Shown here piece by piece: positions 1 to 10,600 of a stretch of DNA of 64,000 nt. This stretch comes from Krasilnikovozyma curviuscula (lineage: Eukaryota > Basidiomycota > Tremellomycetes > Cystofilobasidiales > Mrakiaceae). A model generated the notes under the pieces. It ran no database searches. It was given only the letters and a program-made list of their open reading frames with translations, and had not been told where the DNA came from. Numbering within the stretch: the first letter of the stretch is position 1; each line of letters begins with the position of its first letter. The stretch spans positions 62,001 to 126,000 of the forward strand of contig MVAQ01000015.1 in assembly GCA_014825775.1 (NCBI GenBank), in the 5' to 3' direction. The position numbers were made by a program, and so were the translations under genes.

Positions 1-1
1 C

Positions 2-79
2 ACCCACGATGAGTGGTGGTTTGCTGAGGATCCTACAACAGGGGAGCGTGGTGCTGTGCCTGCCTCTTACCTGTTTTAA
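2..79 (+). CDS. C-terminal end of an SH3-domain protein (5' truncated by window)
   Basis: The window opens inside a reading frame that ends at a TAA at 77-79. The visible 25 residues include DEWWFAEDPTTGERGAVPAS followed by YLF at the very end. This is the second half of an SH3 fold: the WW pair, the small loop, then G-x-x-P-x-x-Y, with the domain closing the protein. SH3 domains bind proline-rich peptides, and fungal proteins that end in one include actin-patch and polarity factors. The rest of the gene lies outside the window, so the protein cannot be named. Confidence 0.7.
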   Translation, partial: THDEWWFAEDPTTGERGAVPASYLF

Positions 80-517
80 GATATCTCATATAGTGTATCA
101 TCCAACAAAACTCTGACCAGGTTTTCACGTATCCTATGTTCCGTCTTCCCAATCTTTCACTCATACCCCTCCCCCACGGTCTCTTGCATTATGACTCTTG
201 CTCTTTGATTACCCCCCATATGTGCTTTGCTGCCTAGATGCGGCTGTCGCTCTCTTAGATTTTATACCCAGTACTACACTAAACTCGCATTAATATTCTT
301 AATTCCTGCCTACATGATATTTTCCCTCTCTGCTCCTATATCCCGTAGGTAGACGGTTCAGTACAAGCTGCTCGTGTTGCTTTTGAATTGAGCGAAGTTG
401 ATTTCTGGGGCGTCTCCCATGCGACGCGCCCTCTGACAAAATGACCCAAGCGAGCTGCGTCTAGCTTTCACCCAACATTCCCCATCCAATCTCACTTTTT
501 CTTGTTCACCGTAAGAT
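80..517. other. Intergenic: 3' flank of SH3 gene and promoter of beta-tubulin
   Basis: About 440 bp with no open frame of note. It holds the 3' UTR of the SH3 gene and the upstream region of the beta-tubulin gene. A pyrimidine-rich stretch lies just before the tubulin ATG, as is common in these fungi. No clear TATA box next to the start. Confidence 0.5.
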
Positions 518-3201
518 ATGAGAGAGATTAGTAAGTGCAGCTTGTTTCTCAGTCTGGGGCGGCTCTGAGGGTAACTGGGAGCGATTGGGAGGGGAGCCCT
601 GTTACGAAATCTGCTCCTGTTGATTGTTCGAGTTAATCCATACTGACGAACTTATTTCCTCTGCGTGTGTACCCCAGTTAACCTCGCTGTTGGACAGGCT
701 GGTAACCAGGTAAGTCTCTGGATATTCAGTGTGGTCTGGTAGTTTACTGGAAGACTGACTGCATTGGAATTTCCCTGTCAATCTCAAACCGCGCCCCGTC
801 CCACCACTGCACACACTGCCATGCTCTATACTATAGCTTGGTACCGCCTTCTGGAATCAAATCCTTCAAGAGCACGGCCTTGACTTCAATGGAAAGTATG
901 GTTAGTAGTTAGAGTCTTTCAATCAAGCGGCCCAAGCAGGACCATTTGCTCGCTCCGCTTTCTATCAAAACTTTTGGTGAAAAACTCTCTGATACATCGC
1001 TGTTACCCTCCACGTCATATCTTTATAATGCAACTATTATCTGGTACTAGTTGGACACAACGAGGACCAATTGACTCGTGCTTCAGTGTACTTCACTGAG
1101 ACCGGAAACCAGAAATGTGTGTTTTATTTCATTGCTTGGTTCATAAATGACCCAATCTTCGCGTTTATCTAGCGTTTATCTAGCGTTTATCTATACTTGC
1201 TGACCTTCCCTCTGCATTCCTTACTCTGTAATTAACGCTGGTTTTGCTGCTCCCCAAACGACCTTCAATCACTGAAAACGCATATTCCCATGCCTCTCAA
1301 CGCACTGGCCTTCAATCAAATATAAATCTCCTTACCACCACTTTCCACAACCCCAGATGTTCCAAGATCCATTCAGATCGATTTGGAGCCAGCTACCATG
1401 GACACTATCAGGTCTGGACCTCTTGCTAACGTCAATCCTGGTCTCGTTCACTGTACTTTGTTTCGATCAGCAGATGCTGACTCTTTCCTCCCTCTTTTCA
1501 ATTCAATAGTTGTTCAAACCAGATACCTTCGTTCATGGCCAGAGTGGTGCTGGTAACAATTGGGCTAAAGGTTATTACACCGAAGGTGCCGAACTCGTGG
1601 ATCAGATCGTACGTGTCTCAAACTGTCCAAATGCTGGCTATTGTCTGATTTTATGTCTTCTTCCTAATGACGCCTCTTCATGTCCACTGTTGCTTTATCT
1701 CGGTTGTTGGTTGTTTTTGGTAATTTAGCTCGACGTGCTTAGAAACCAAGCTGAAGCTTGTGACCTCCTCCAAGGCTTCCAAGTCTTGCACTCGATCGGT
1801 GGTGGAACTGGTTCTGGTTTAGGTTCTCTCTTGTTGAGCAAGGTCAAGGAGGAGTACCCAGATCGAATGTTATCTACTTTCTCCGTCTTGCCTAGTCCCA
1901 AGGTCCGTCGTGCAGTCATTCCTCCGGCCTGTAGCCAAATTCTGACGCTACTTCTTCAAACAGGTCTCTGACACCGTCGTTGAACCATACAACGCCTTGC
2001 TTTCCGTGCATCAACTTGTTGAAAACTCTGACTTGACCTTCTGTATTGATAACGAGGCTCTCTACGACATCTGTGTGAGAACGTAAGTCCCTCCCAATGT
2101 TGCATCTGTTACCGACTAAAGCTTACAGTGACATTAAAACGACTGCATATCCCAGTTTGAAGACCCCAGCTCCAGAGTACAAGGACTTGAACAATATGTG
2201 AGCTTTCACTTCTCAACCGTTGGCCAGATTCGACGGCTGACTGCAACCTTTGACATTGTCCAGCATTGCTCGAGTTATGGCTGGTATTACCACCACCTTG
2301 CGTTTCCCAGGACAACTTAACAGTGATTTGAGAAAGCTGGCTGTGAACGTGAGTCTCCTCACAGGGCGGAGGAGTTTCTATCGGGCGCTGACACTGCGCT
2401 ATCGTTTCTCCAGATGATTCCATTCCCACGTCTCCACTTCTTCATCACTGGTTATGCACCATTGATCGCATCAGGTGCTCAAGCCTACCAAACTACCGGT
2501 ATTGCCGACCTGACTACCCAGATGTTCGATGGAAAGAACATGATGGCCGCCGTGAAGCCATCTATGGGACGTTGGCTGACGGTCGCTACCATCTTCAGAG
2601 GCTCCAATATCTCGATGAGAGATGTCGAGGAAGCCAGTTACAACTTGAGAATCAAGAACTCTGCCGCTTTTGTTGAGTGGATTCCAAATAGGTGAGTTGG
2701 GCTGTTAGAACATTTTTTTCTCCGCAAAGGCTGACTTGAGCCATCTGCGCTTGACAACAGTGTCATCTCATCGGTGTGTAACGTTCCTCCAGTTGGTCAA
2801 AAACAATCTGGTACCTTCATCGGAAACAGCACTGCCATCCAAGAGTTGTTCCAGCGAAGTCACACTCAGTTCGCCGCAATGTACCGAAGAAAGGCCTTCT
2901 TGCACTGGTACACCGGGGAGGGTATGGATGAGATGGAGTTCTCTGAGGCCGAAGTGAGTTTTGTTCTGGTTGTTCCCACTTGAATCTTGTCTAACCTCTG
3001 ACAACACTCTTCTTCTCCAGTCCAACATGCTTGATCTTGTTTCCGAATACCAACAAGTGAGTCGTGATCTATTCACCTACGCGCAGAACAGTGCTGATAT
3101 AACCACTTCCTCCGTCACAGTATGAGAGCGCAACAACTGATGAGGACATGGAACTCGCTGAAGATGTTGAGGAAGGTGACTACGGTGATGAGAACATGTA
3201 A
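518..3201 (+). CDS. TUB2: Divergent beta-tubulin (14 exons)
   Basis: Beta subunit of the alpha/beta-tubulin heterodimer, polymerised into microtubules. I place exons at 518-530, 678-709, 837-900, 1051-1116, 1357-1430, 1510-1608, 1729-1902, 1964-2082, 2156-2197, 2264-2348, 2414-2691, 2761-2953, 3021-3056 and 3121-3201. These sum to 1356 nt, i.e. 451 residues, co-linear with standard beta-tubulin. Seen: MREI autoregulation start, GTP signature GGGTGSG (140-146), FVEWIPN, and an acidic tail ending GDYGDENM. It is clearly beta, but unusual: Asn6 for His, Ala12 for Cys in QAGNQ, and Leu198 for the near-invariant Glu (VENSDLTFC). These fit a second, diverged beta-tubulin paralogue of the kind known in Cryptococcus; whether a canonical copy exists elsewhere cannot be seen here. 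The symbol follows yeast usage. The first coding exon is only 13 nt. Confidence 0.95.
1161..1193 (+). repeat. Three tandem copies of an 11-bp unit in a beta-tubulin intron
   Basis: Three perfect head-to-tail copies of GCGTTTATCTA occupy 1161-1193 within the fourth intron of the beta-tubulin gene. This is a small minisatellite, probably from slippage, with no evident function. Confidence 0.85.
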
Positions 3202-3739
3202 TGGTGAGCAAAGTCACCTTCTAATGTCGAGTGGACGCGACTCATCGCCTGCTTTACTCTTCAGGTTCAATCCATAGTGCTCCAAAATTAACACTTCCTT
3301 ATTATGTATCATTGGTCAAATTTCTTGCTCGTTCCTTGGGATGTTCTTTCGGTTACCCCACCCATCGTAATCCTCCATTTCCTTTTCTTTTCTCCTTTTT
3401 GATCACCTCAATCTGAGCGATGCTATTACCGTAGTTTAGAGCTAGATTAAACGAACAGCTTTTTGTAATAATTATTTCTTTTTGTGACAGAAAGGATATT
3501 GTTTTGGTTCGTGGCGTGTACACCATGGCTGACAAAGCGGTCAAACCCACTTTGTCAGTGTGGTGGAGGGGGGGTTTTCCCCCTGAACACGCTGAGTTTG
3601 TCAGCTGTGGGACTTTTTTCTATAAAGATGGCACAGAAACTATCGTCCCCCCTTCGACACAAACATCTTCTAAATCGTCACTTTTCTCTTCCACGTTCTC
3701 CCACTCGTATTCTTCACCTCTCAACCTTCCACAACCGCA
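3202..3739. other. Intergenic with stacked inverted repeats and a TATA box
   Basis: Holds the beta-tubulin 3' UTR and the promoter of the next gene. A 9-bp inverted repeat (CTGACAAAG at 3529-3537, CTTTGTCAG at 3550-3558) is followed by a G/C hairpin (AGGGGG at 3567-3572, CCCCCT at 3579-3584) and a third TTTGTCAG at 3597-3604. TATAAAG at 3621-3627 lies about 115 bp before the downstream ATG, followed by a C/T-rich leader; it is a good TATA candidate. Confidence 0.6.
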
Positions 3740-4607
3740 ATGTCACGGCCACTTCTTCTCATTATCGGTGCTGGTCCTAGGGTCGGGGTTGCAACTTCTG
3801 ATCACTTCCTCGCTAAAGGTTGGGAAGTCGCGCTCGCGTCTCGTTCGCTTTCCAACACCAGAGCCAGCTCGTCAGCTGAGCCTCACACCTTCAACTTTGA
3901 CGCTTCAAAACCAAAGGATGTTGAGGAGTTGTTCAAGGCTGTTAGGACTGTTACTGGAACGTCTCCCACTGCGCTGGTTTACAATGGTACGTTTGCTTAT
4001 CCTGCAACTACCAATCCATCTCTGATCTCAATTGCGACCTGCTCAAGATGACAATGCTGATTACTTTCTATGACTTAGCTTACAACTTTCCAAGCTTTGT
4101 GAAAGACGAACCGACCTCCCTCTCTCTGGAGCAAATGGAGGCATCGATCTCAACAAACTGGCTTTCCTTCTACGCGTCAGTCCAACAAGCGGTCTCTGGT
4201 TTCACATCACTTCCCGCTAGTCCACACCCCAAGACCATAATGTTCACTGGGAATGCTTTATATCGCTGGCAGAGGTTCCCTGACTATCTTCGGTGGTTCA
4301 ACCTTGCGCACGGGAAGGCTTCTTCGGCGCAATACATCGCAGCAGCTTCAGACTCTTTGGCAGCTCAAGAAATCAAGTGAGTCTGGGTGGATCTACCTTC
4401 TGATGGAATCCGTGAGTCTAAGAGGAGTACTTGTGTAGCATTTACTTTGTAGATGAGAGAATGCCTGATGGAACACCGATGTACCAAGGAGTTTCAGGCC
4501 CAGCTCACGCTCAGTATTTCTACGAACTGGCAACCGATCCAATGAACCGTCCCTGGGAGCAGACATTCGCGGAGGGAAAAGGATACATCGACTTTGAAGG
4601 AAAGTAG
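3740..4607 (+). CDS. Short-chain dehydrogenase/reductase-like protein
   Basis: Exons 3740-3986, 4079-4376 and 4439-4607 splice to 714 nt (237 residues) with exact frame closure. The N-terminus LLLIIGAGPRVG is a Rossmann nucleotide-binding glycine motif in the atypical GxGPxxG form seen in a family of fungal SDR-like proteins. Residues around FTGNALYRW follow the SDR strand that normally leads to the catalytic Ser/Tyr, but no clear YxxxK is present: the matching segment reads LAHGKASSAQYIA. Activity and substrate therefore cannot be assigned, and it may be a reduced or degenerate SDR. There is no signal peptide, so it is probably cytosolic. Confidence 0.8.
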
Positions 4608-4904
4608 GCGGGGGTAGCACTGATTGGAGGAATGAGATTGCGATCAACCAATCTGTGGACGGCAGAGTGCGCCTGGTTATATGATACTACTTCTCATCCA
4701 AAGGACAGAATAGCTGCAAATGAGCATCACAGCTGAAGTTATGTACTATTCAGAAAATATTGCTGTCTCTAATGGCCACCGCCTAATTAGCCTTGCGCAG
4801 CAGCTGTGGAACTGCTACCCAAGCAGCTATTGCTTATCTTGCGAGTCAGCTGCATCATCCGAGAAGTCTCTATCCAGGGTTGACAACAGGTTCACTGCCC
4901 AGCA

Positions 4905-7128
4905 ATGCAGCTCAAGCTTATGGAAACCGTCACCCTGACCGTCGGGCTGCTGTTCTTGGCCGCAGACAAATCCAGCTTCAGCTTCGCATCTTCGATTCCA
5001 ACGACCCTGCTCTCGCCAGACGGGAATCCTCAGCTCATACTATCTAGTTCTGGTGCCTCTACCACTTTTGTCCCTACGACTTTACCAGTTATAGAGGACA
5101 ACTCGACAGCAGCATTCATTTTCAATTCGCTGAACGGCCTTCTGAAGCAGTGGGACAACAGCATACACTCGAATGGGCACACCATCATCCCCGGCTGGAT
5201 CTCTCCCTATACTCTACTCTACCATGCCAGAAAGGATTCCAAAAGCCCTCCTCCCAATCCGGTGAGAGTGAAACTCAAAGACTCAGAAATCACCAAAAGC
5301 TTACCTTCATTCTGTTGCGCTAGGAATGGTTTGCTTTCGATGAAGAAATGAGCTTCGCTATCATGGTAAGCTAAAAATACAGGTGTAAACGTCAAGTACT
5401 GTTCTGTAGCGTTGTTGACACAACTGTATCGCAGGCTGGACGAGGTGGGCAGACATTCCTGCACACATACCGTTCCACTCGTCCTCTCCGAATACTGTAC
5501 TTTGATGGAGAGTCAGCCAGTCTAGGAGGTACTGGGTGGCAGGACTCTCAAGAGACATTCTTGCTCACGCAAGATGGAGGTAACAAGAGGCAAGATGTTG
5601 TTTGGTGGGATGATTACAGTCGTGCGAGAAGGTTGTGTGAATGGTCGAAGAATAACACTGGGAGCTTGATCGATGGGTTTGTGAGGATGAACTCCGGATT
5701 TGTGAGTTTGAAATCGATTGCGCTTGTCGAGCGCGCGAGATACTGACTTACGTGACAATTTGACAGGAAGTGATGTGGTGCGACTTTACATCATCCTCAA
5801 TTGAGTTGGTTTCTCATTTGAACATTACTGCACCTGAAACAGAGTCTGTGAAGCTATCAGTGCTTCCAGTTGGCGTCCGCCCGGCCCTCAACAAGTTTGA
5901 CGACCCACCCAGACCCCCCGGAGGTAGGCAAAGGTAGGTTTATTGTGTTGAGCTCGCTCCTAATTGTTCTACTACTCTAGGTCCTCCTGGAGGAAGAAGA
6001 CCTGGATTTCCTCAACCACCTCGATCACCTTACGTCCGCTCATCAGCGTACGAGTGGATGCGAACAACGGCCAAGCGCTTTTGGAACCCGCAGACATTCA
6101 TCACCCTTGACTACTCTTCTTTCATCACGTTCTACAACCCTCGACTGAAGTCTCTAAATTTTGACGGTCGAAATAAGCTCAAGATGGCTGCCACCAGAGT
6201 TTGGACGAACATCACTGCTGAAGATGCTAAGCTGGTAGAAGATGAGGTAAAAGAGGTCATTGAGAGAAGCTTTAGACATGGTGGTGCAAGTCTATCTACC
6301 TGGGATAGGGGCAGTGGAGTCGATTGGAATTCAGTCTCAACATTCATTGTCGATCATTGGGCAGATCGAGTCGCCCAACTCGCCGATGCCGTCAACTCGA
6401 CTCTATCAGCTTACTCTACCAATCTTTCAACTCCACTCAATACTACTGTCGAGGTGGTAAGGCTTCTCAGCTACTCAGCGATGAACTCATTCATGGACAC
6501 TTCGACTTTCGCACCCTCTCCCAATCTGTCCATTTCAGCCATCAACAGCGGCAAGTCCAAGTCCAATTGGTTCACCGACATGATTCTCAGATGCGAAGGC
6601 ACCCATACTTCATTCATTCCTCCAAGCTCTCTCACTGAACAGGAGGTTCTGCTGAAGTCTTCTGTGGAATTTGTGATGAGGAAGCTCTGTGGCGTGTTTG
6701 GTGTTCTGTTCACTGAGGCTGCCAATGAGACAATGGAAGAGGAGAAGCAGCTTGACTCCTTAAATAAATGGCATGATTTGCTACAAGAGTTAATGTTGGT
6801 GCTAGACTGGCCGACGTGGGTGAGATGTACCGAAGTTTGCGATCTGGATGTGAGTGTATCAAAGTTTCTGAGGCCTCATGAAGCACTAGGACTATGCTGA
6901 CTGGCACATTGTTTCAAACTCAAAAAGAGTTTCTGTGCTATTTCCATGTGGCCCATCTTTCAAGGTCCAGAGAACGGTGGAAGAGGACGACGAGACACGT
7001 TCCCGGGTAGAGATGGGGACAATGCTGAGCCACAGGTGCCGATTCCCTCCTGTGTCAAATACAGCGACTACATCAAGAACTCTAGATGGGGTGGTGGTGG
7101 TCATGACGGCGGAGATTTGATTGAATAA
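4905..7128 (+). CDS. Secreted, Cys/Trp-rich conserved fungal protein of unknown function
   Basis: Exons 4905-5261, 5324-5365, 5435-5701, 5767-5923, 5981-6849 and 6928-7128 splice to 1893 nt (630 residues) in frame. The start region is short, then hydrophobic (VTLTVGLLFLAA), a likely signal peptide or anchor. Conserved-looking blocks are EWFAFDEEMSFAIM, LHTYRSTRPLRILYFDGES, SAYEWMRTTAKRF, and a C-terminal cysteine cluster with CTEVCDLDSFC and MWPIF. Several N-x-S/T sequons (NITA, NSTL, NLST) suggest glycosylation. I recognise this pattern from uncharacterised secreted proteins shared by ascomycetes and basidiomycetes, but know no assigned function. The last junction was chosen because the alternative frame loses the Cys/Trp-Pro block. 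METV at 4920 is an alternative start. Confidence 0.75.
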
Positions 7129-7553
7129 GGGATATCCTCTGTATGTTGTTTCTCGCGGTGTCTATAGTTTCGTAGATTGTATTTGTGTGTTCCAGTCAGT
7201 CGGTCTCTGGTCAAAGATCTTCTTTAATGGAATCCAACTGAGTATGTCCAGGTTATTGATAATCCAGTTCGATTAAAGGAAAAAAGTGCAAAAAATGCTA
7301 CCAAACCTGTCGCAGCGCAGAGGAGGCGAAGTTGACTTCGAACACCATCCTCATACCTTACTAGGTCGAAAAATCATGGTCCGCATATGTTCCAAGATAT
7401 CTTGCAATCGATCATTTCATTTTACTGACTTTTGTTTGAATACCTGGCATTGCTTCTAGCTTTTGTTCTCGTCAGTGTTCTCTGAGGCTCCTTCTTCCAG
7501 TTTAGTTTGATATTTTGCCTGACACCTCTGCCTCTTTCTTTCATCATTATCAG
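7129..7553. other. Intergenic, presumed promoter and first exon of LSM2
   Basis: About 425 bp between the secreted-protein gene and the first recognisable LSM2 exon. It should contain the initiating exon of LSM2 (expected to encode roughly MLFYSF), but I could not find an ATG with a compatible donor site. Otherwise A/T-rich with no open frame. Confidence 0.4.
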
Positions 7554-8071
7554 GGTGTTCAAAACTCTTACTGATCAAGGTTCGATAATGCTTCACCCGA
7601 GGTAATCTGTCTCACGGCGTAGAAGGAATCGCTGACCTTTACCTCTCGTTCTCAAACAGAGGTCACCGTCGAACTCAAGAATGATCTGTGTATAACAGGA
7701 ACCCTGAAAAGTGTCGATCAGTTTTTGAACATAAGGCTGGACGGGATCAAGGTCCTTGACCCAGAGAGGCATCCACACATGGTAAGCGTTTTCTCGTCGA
7801 GCCTTTTCTTCGTCCACCTTTGCTCAAACCCGCCTTCTGTGACTCTCACGCATAGGCTACCGTAAAAAACTGCTTTATTAGAGGTTCCGTTGTTCGCTAT
7901 GTGCAGTTACCGCCTTCGGCAATTGATACCCAGCTGCTGGAAGACGCAACTAGAAGAGGTTAATGTTCACTCCTTAATTTAAGCCGATAACCTGCTTTCT
8001 GACGTTCCGGCCCTCTTTGCTTACCTCATGTACCATTAACAGAGGCCCAAAATACCGCAGCGAAGAAGTAA
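7554..8071 (+). CDS. LSM2: LSM2, U6 snRNA-associated Sm-like protein (first exon not located)
   Basis: Component of the Lsm1-7 ring (mRNA decapping) and the Lsm2-8 ring (U6 snRNA 3' end binding). Exons read: 7554-7579, 7660-7781, 7856-7958 and 8043-8071. The protein runs FKTLTDQEVTVELKNDLC, then SVDQFLNIRLDGIKVLD (Sm1), then NCFIRGSVVRYVQLPPS (Sm2 with the RG RNA-contact pair), and ends DTQLLEDATRREAQNTAAKK. This matches LSM2 of other eukaryotes almost residue for residue. The six or so N-terminal residues expected before FKTL must lie in a tiny upstream exon that I could not identify, so the start given is an acceptor site, not an ATG. Confidence 0.88.
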
Positions 8072-8596
8072 TGGGGACCTTATCGACATGTATTACTTGC
8101 AACGGAGGCTGAAACTGTGTCTCGAGCCGTGTATGTTGGTATGAATAACGAAAAGAGAATCATTACGGAAAGAAGGGGGTTTTAAGACAGACACAAGAAA
8201 GCGGTAAACTGTACGGTCGCAAATGGTCACACGTCCTGCTTAAGAGGAGGCAGAAAGAGGCACCTATATCGTACGTGGACTTGTCGGACTAATGAGCTCC
8301 TGCTCGTTCTGCTTATTGCTGAGTAACACAAAGGGAAAGTGCAATCAGCTTTCGAGGCAGGGATCGATGGCGATTAAATCGAAAGAGATCGATGGCAAAG
8401 AGTGTTCGAAGTGAAAACGTATAATTAAGGAATTGTTCTACTAGTACACCCAACACCGACGCTACCATCTACGGTTCTACGCAATGAATAGTCCAAGAAA
8501 AAGGAGATCAAAGTTGGCCATAGAGTAAGCAATGAGAGCGTCTCGCTCAAGATCAAGCGGACTATGATATAAAAAATCCAACCCGAAGGAGGTGAT
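8072..8596. other. Convergent intergenic region
   Basis: About 520 bp between the 3' ends of LSM2 (+) and the NMN adenylyltransferase gene (-). No coding signal; presumably the two 3' UTRs and terminators. Confidence 0.5.
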
Positions 8597-10600
8597 CTAA
8601 TCTACAATCGGACGGAACGTCACGCACGGAGATGAGTACAGCTGCTTATCGTAGATATACTGAATTACACTGTTGGGTAATAGATACCTAGAGAGAGCAG
8701 GTCATACCGGATCAACAGAGGTCACGGAGGAGAAGTTTCAAGCATAGATACGAAGATGGACTCACTTGATGCTCATTGATCTGCGAACAAACAGTCGAAC
8801 CTTCGTCGACGAGATATCGTTATAAATCAGCTGTTTGACGACTTTGACATTGTGTCTGTGGCGATAGAGAATGTCGTGCGAAAGCAAGAAGGCCCAGACG
8901 TCAGAGCCCGCTCGTTCTACAATCAGACAACCGAATTTGCCCAAGATCTCATCGAGCTACAGGACAAGATCCGAATAAGAAAGGAGGCGTCAGCTTATTC
9001 TCAGCTGGCGTCGTTGCAGGTCACAATAACTGTTCACCCGCGCGCTGGTTACTTACATCTTCTTCACTCCAAACGCCAGGCACGCCGAAACTCTCAATCA
9101 AGTCACCCCCAGCCAGCAGCATAATCTTGACCTTCCTCTTCTTTCCGTCTTTTCCGACAACTCCCCCACCGAGATAAGTGCTGTTGATCTGTTCGTCGAA
9201 GTGGTTCAGCACGACAGCCGTTCGAGTGTATTGAGCCTGGCCGGCTTCCCAAGGGTCGACCATCAGCCATTGAGATGTTGACTCTGTTGCTCTAGAAAAC
9301 GGAGGGAAAATCCAACGAAAGACGAGGATCAGCTGAGCACTTGTGATCGATTGGGATTTACACCTCCTACGGCCGCGACGATGGTCTTGGTGCGGCAACA
9401 GGAAACGAAAAACAAACAGCAGCTAATGCCCAAATGTGAAGAACTTACAGTTCACACATTCGTACACGGTCCTTTGCAGGTGCAAGACCAGCTTTCTTGT
9501 AGTGGTCTGATACCGGTGAATAATAGCCTCCGAGAATTTCGTACTTGCCCTGTTCTACAATTTCGTCCTTGGCCATTTCAAACATACGGCTGAGGGAAGA
9601 GTGTGGAGAAGGGTATCAGCTTTTGATCTGGAAGGTGTAGGTGTGAATGTTTTTGGTTGCTTACAGGTGGAGGTAGGTCGGCGGTGAGAAGGAACCACAG
9701 GCGACAATGACGATCGGTTCTTTGGTTTCGTCTTTGTGGGCAGGGTTAGTCAGCTAAGAAAGACCCCCTAGATCACATTCTAAAAACTATACATACCCAA
9801 ATCCTCAGTCTTCAGTCTCCATGTCGGGAAGACATACTCGTCGCTGTTTCCATTCTGCAAGAACTCGCTGCTATCGGTTGCAGCAGGATCCCTCTCAGCT
9901 TCAGCTTCAGCGTCCGCCTCGCCAGCTTCGACCTCACCATTTCCGTTCGAGTTTGGGTACCTGGGTCCACTGCCGTTAGTGTTGAAGTACTCGTTGCTGT
10001 TGGTCATGTACCGAGGCTGCGTCGGCGGTGTGGGTGGCGAGGCAATCCCCGAGTCTGTCGAGGACGATGAAGCTTTGGAAACATCAATTTGACCAGGTGG
10101 GTTGTGTCTGGACGAAGAAGAAGAAGAGCCGGATGCTGCAGAGGAGAAAGACGGTTGGGATAGAGGGGGTGTTATCTTGTTCGACGTCGTAGCGGAGTTT
10201 GATGACAGCAGTGGAGCCTGGGTTTTCGTCGGTGAACCTGAAGTCGCATTGCTGAAAGACTGACCACTCATGAGGGGTGTGCTCGTTCGACTGACGGGAG
10301 CTGGTGGGACATAAGGGTATGTCGTCTCGTCGTTGTACGAGTCGTCGAGCACTAAGTGTGTCGGGTCGTGGTGTACTGCCAGACCAGTGAAAGGTGGTGA
10401 ATCGTTATGGTACTATGATATGTCGAAAGGGATACAGAGGAGACAAGGAGCGGTAAACGGGGGTGATAAGCCACAGCGCTGCTTTGCTGATTTTTGTAGA
10501 GCCGAACGAAGAAAATGAATAATGTACTCACAGACTGGACATTCAAGCTCGAGAGGGGTACAGATCTCCCGTTGTTCGAGATCATGTTGCTGTTAGCCAT
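8597..10600 (-). CDS. NMA1: Nicotinamide/nicotinate mononucleotide adenylyltransferase
   Basis: Final step of NAD+ synthesis: transfers AMP from ATP to NMN or NaMN. Well-supported exons (transcript order) are: a first large exon ending at 9797, then 9731-9665, 9589-9449, 9291-9057, 8956-8766 and 8687-8597. Catalytic motifs are complete: GSFSPPTYLHLRMFEMA (the GxFxPxxxxH nucleotidyltransferase motif), SWLMVDPWEA-type block (here SQWLMVDPWEA), KIMLLAGGDLIESFG, WSEEDLDEI, and IYNDISSTKVR (ISSTxxR phosphate-binding motif). About 190 residues of Ser/Thr/Pro/Asn-rich low complexity precede the enzyme domain, longer than in yeast Nma1/2. The N-terminus is uncertain: an ATG at 10600 (MANSNMISNN) joins cleanly only with some acceptor choices; MSGQSFSN near 10272 is an alternative start. 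Confidence 0.9.

Noticed and set aside
3504..4025. Long plus-strand frame starting before the SDR gene (173 codons)
   Set aside because: It runs through the promoter and then out of frame over the SDR exon, with low-complexity Ser/Leu composition. The SDR frame has clear motifs and splice sites.
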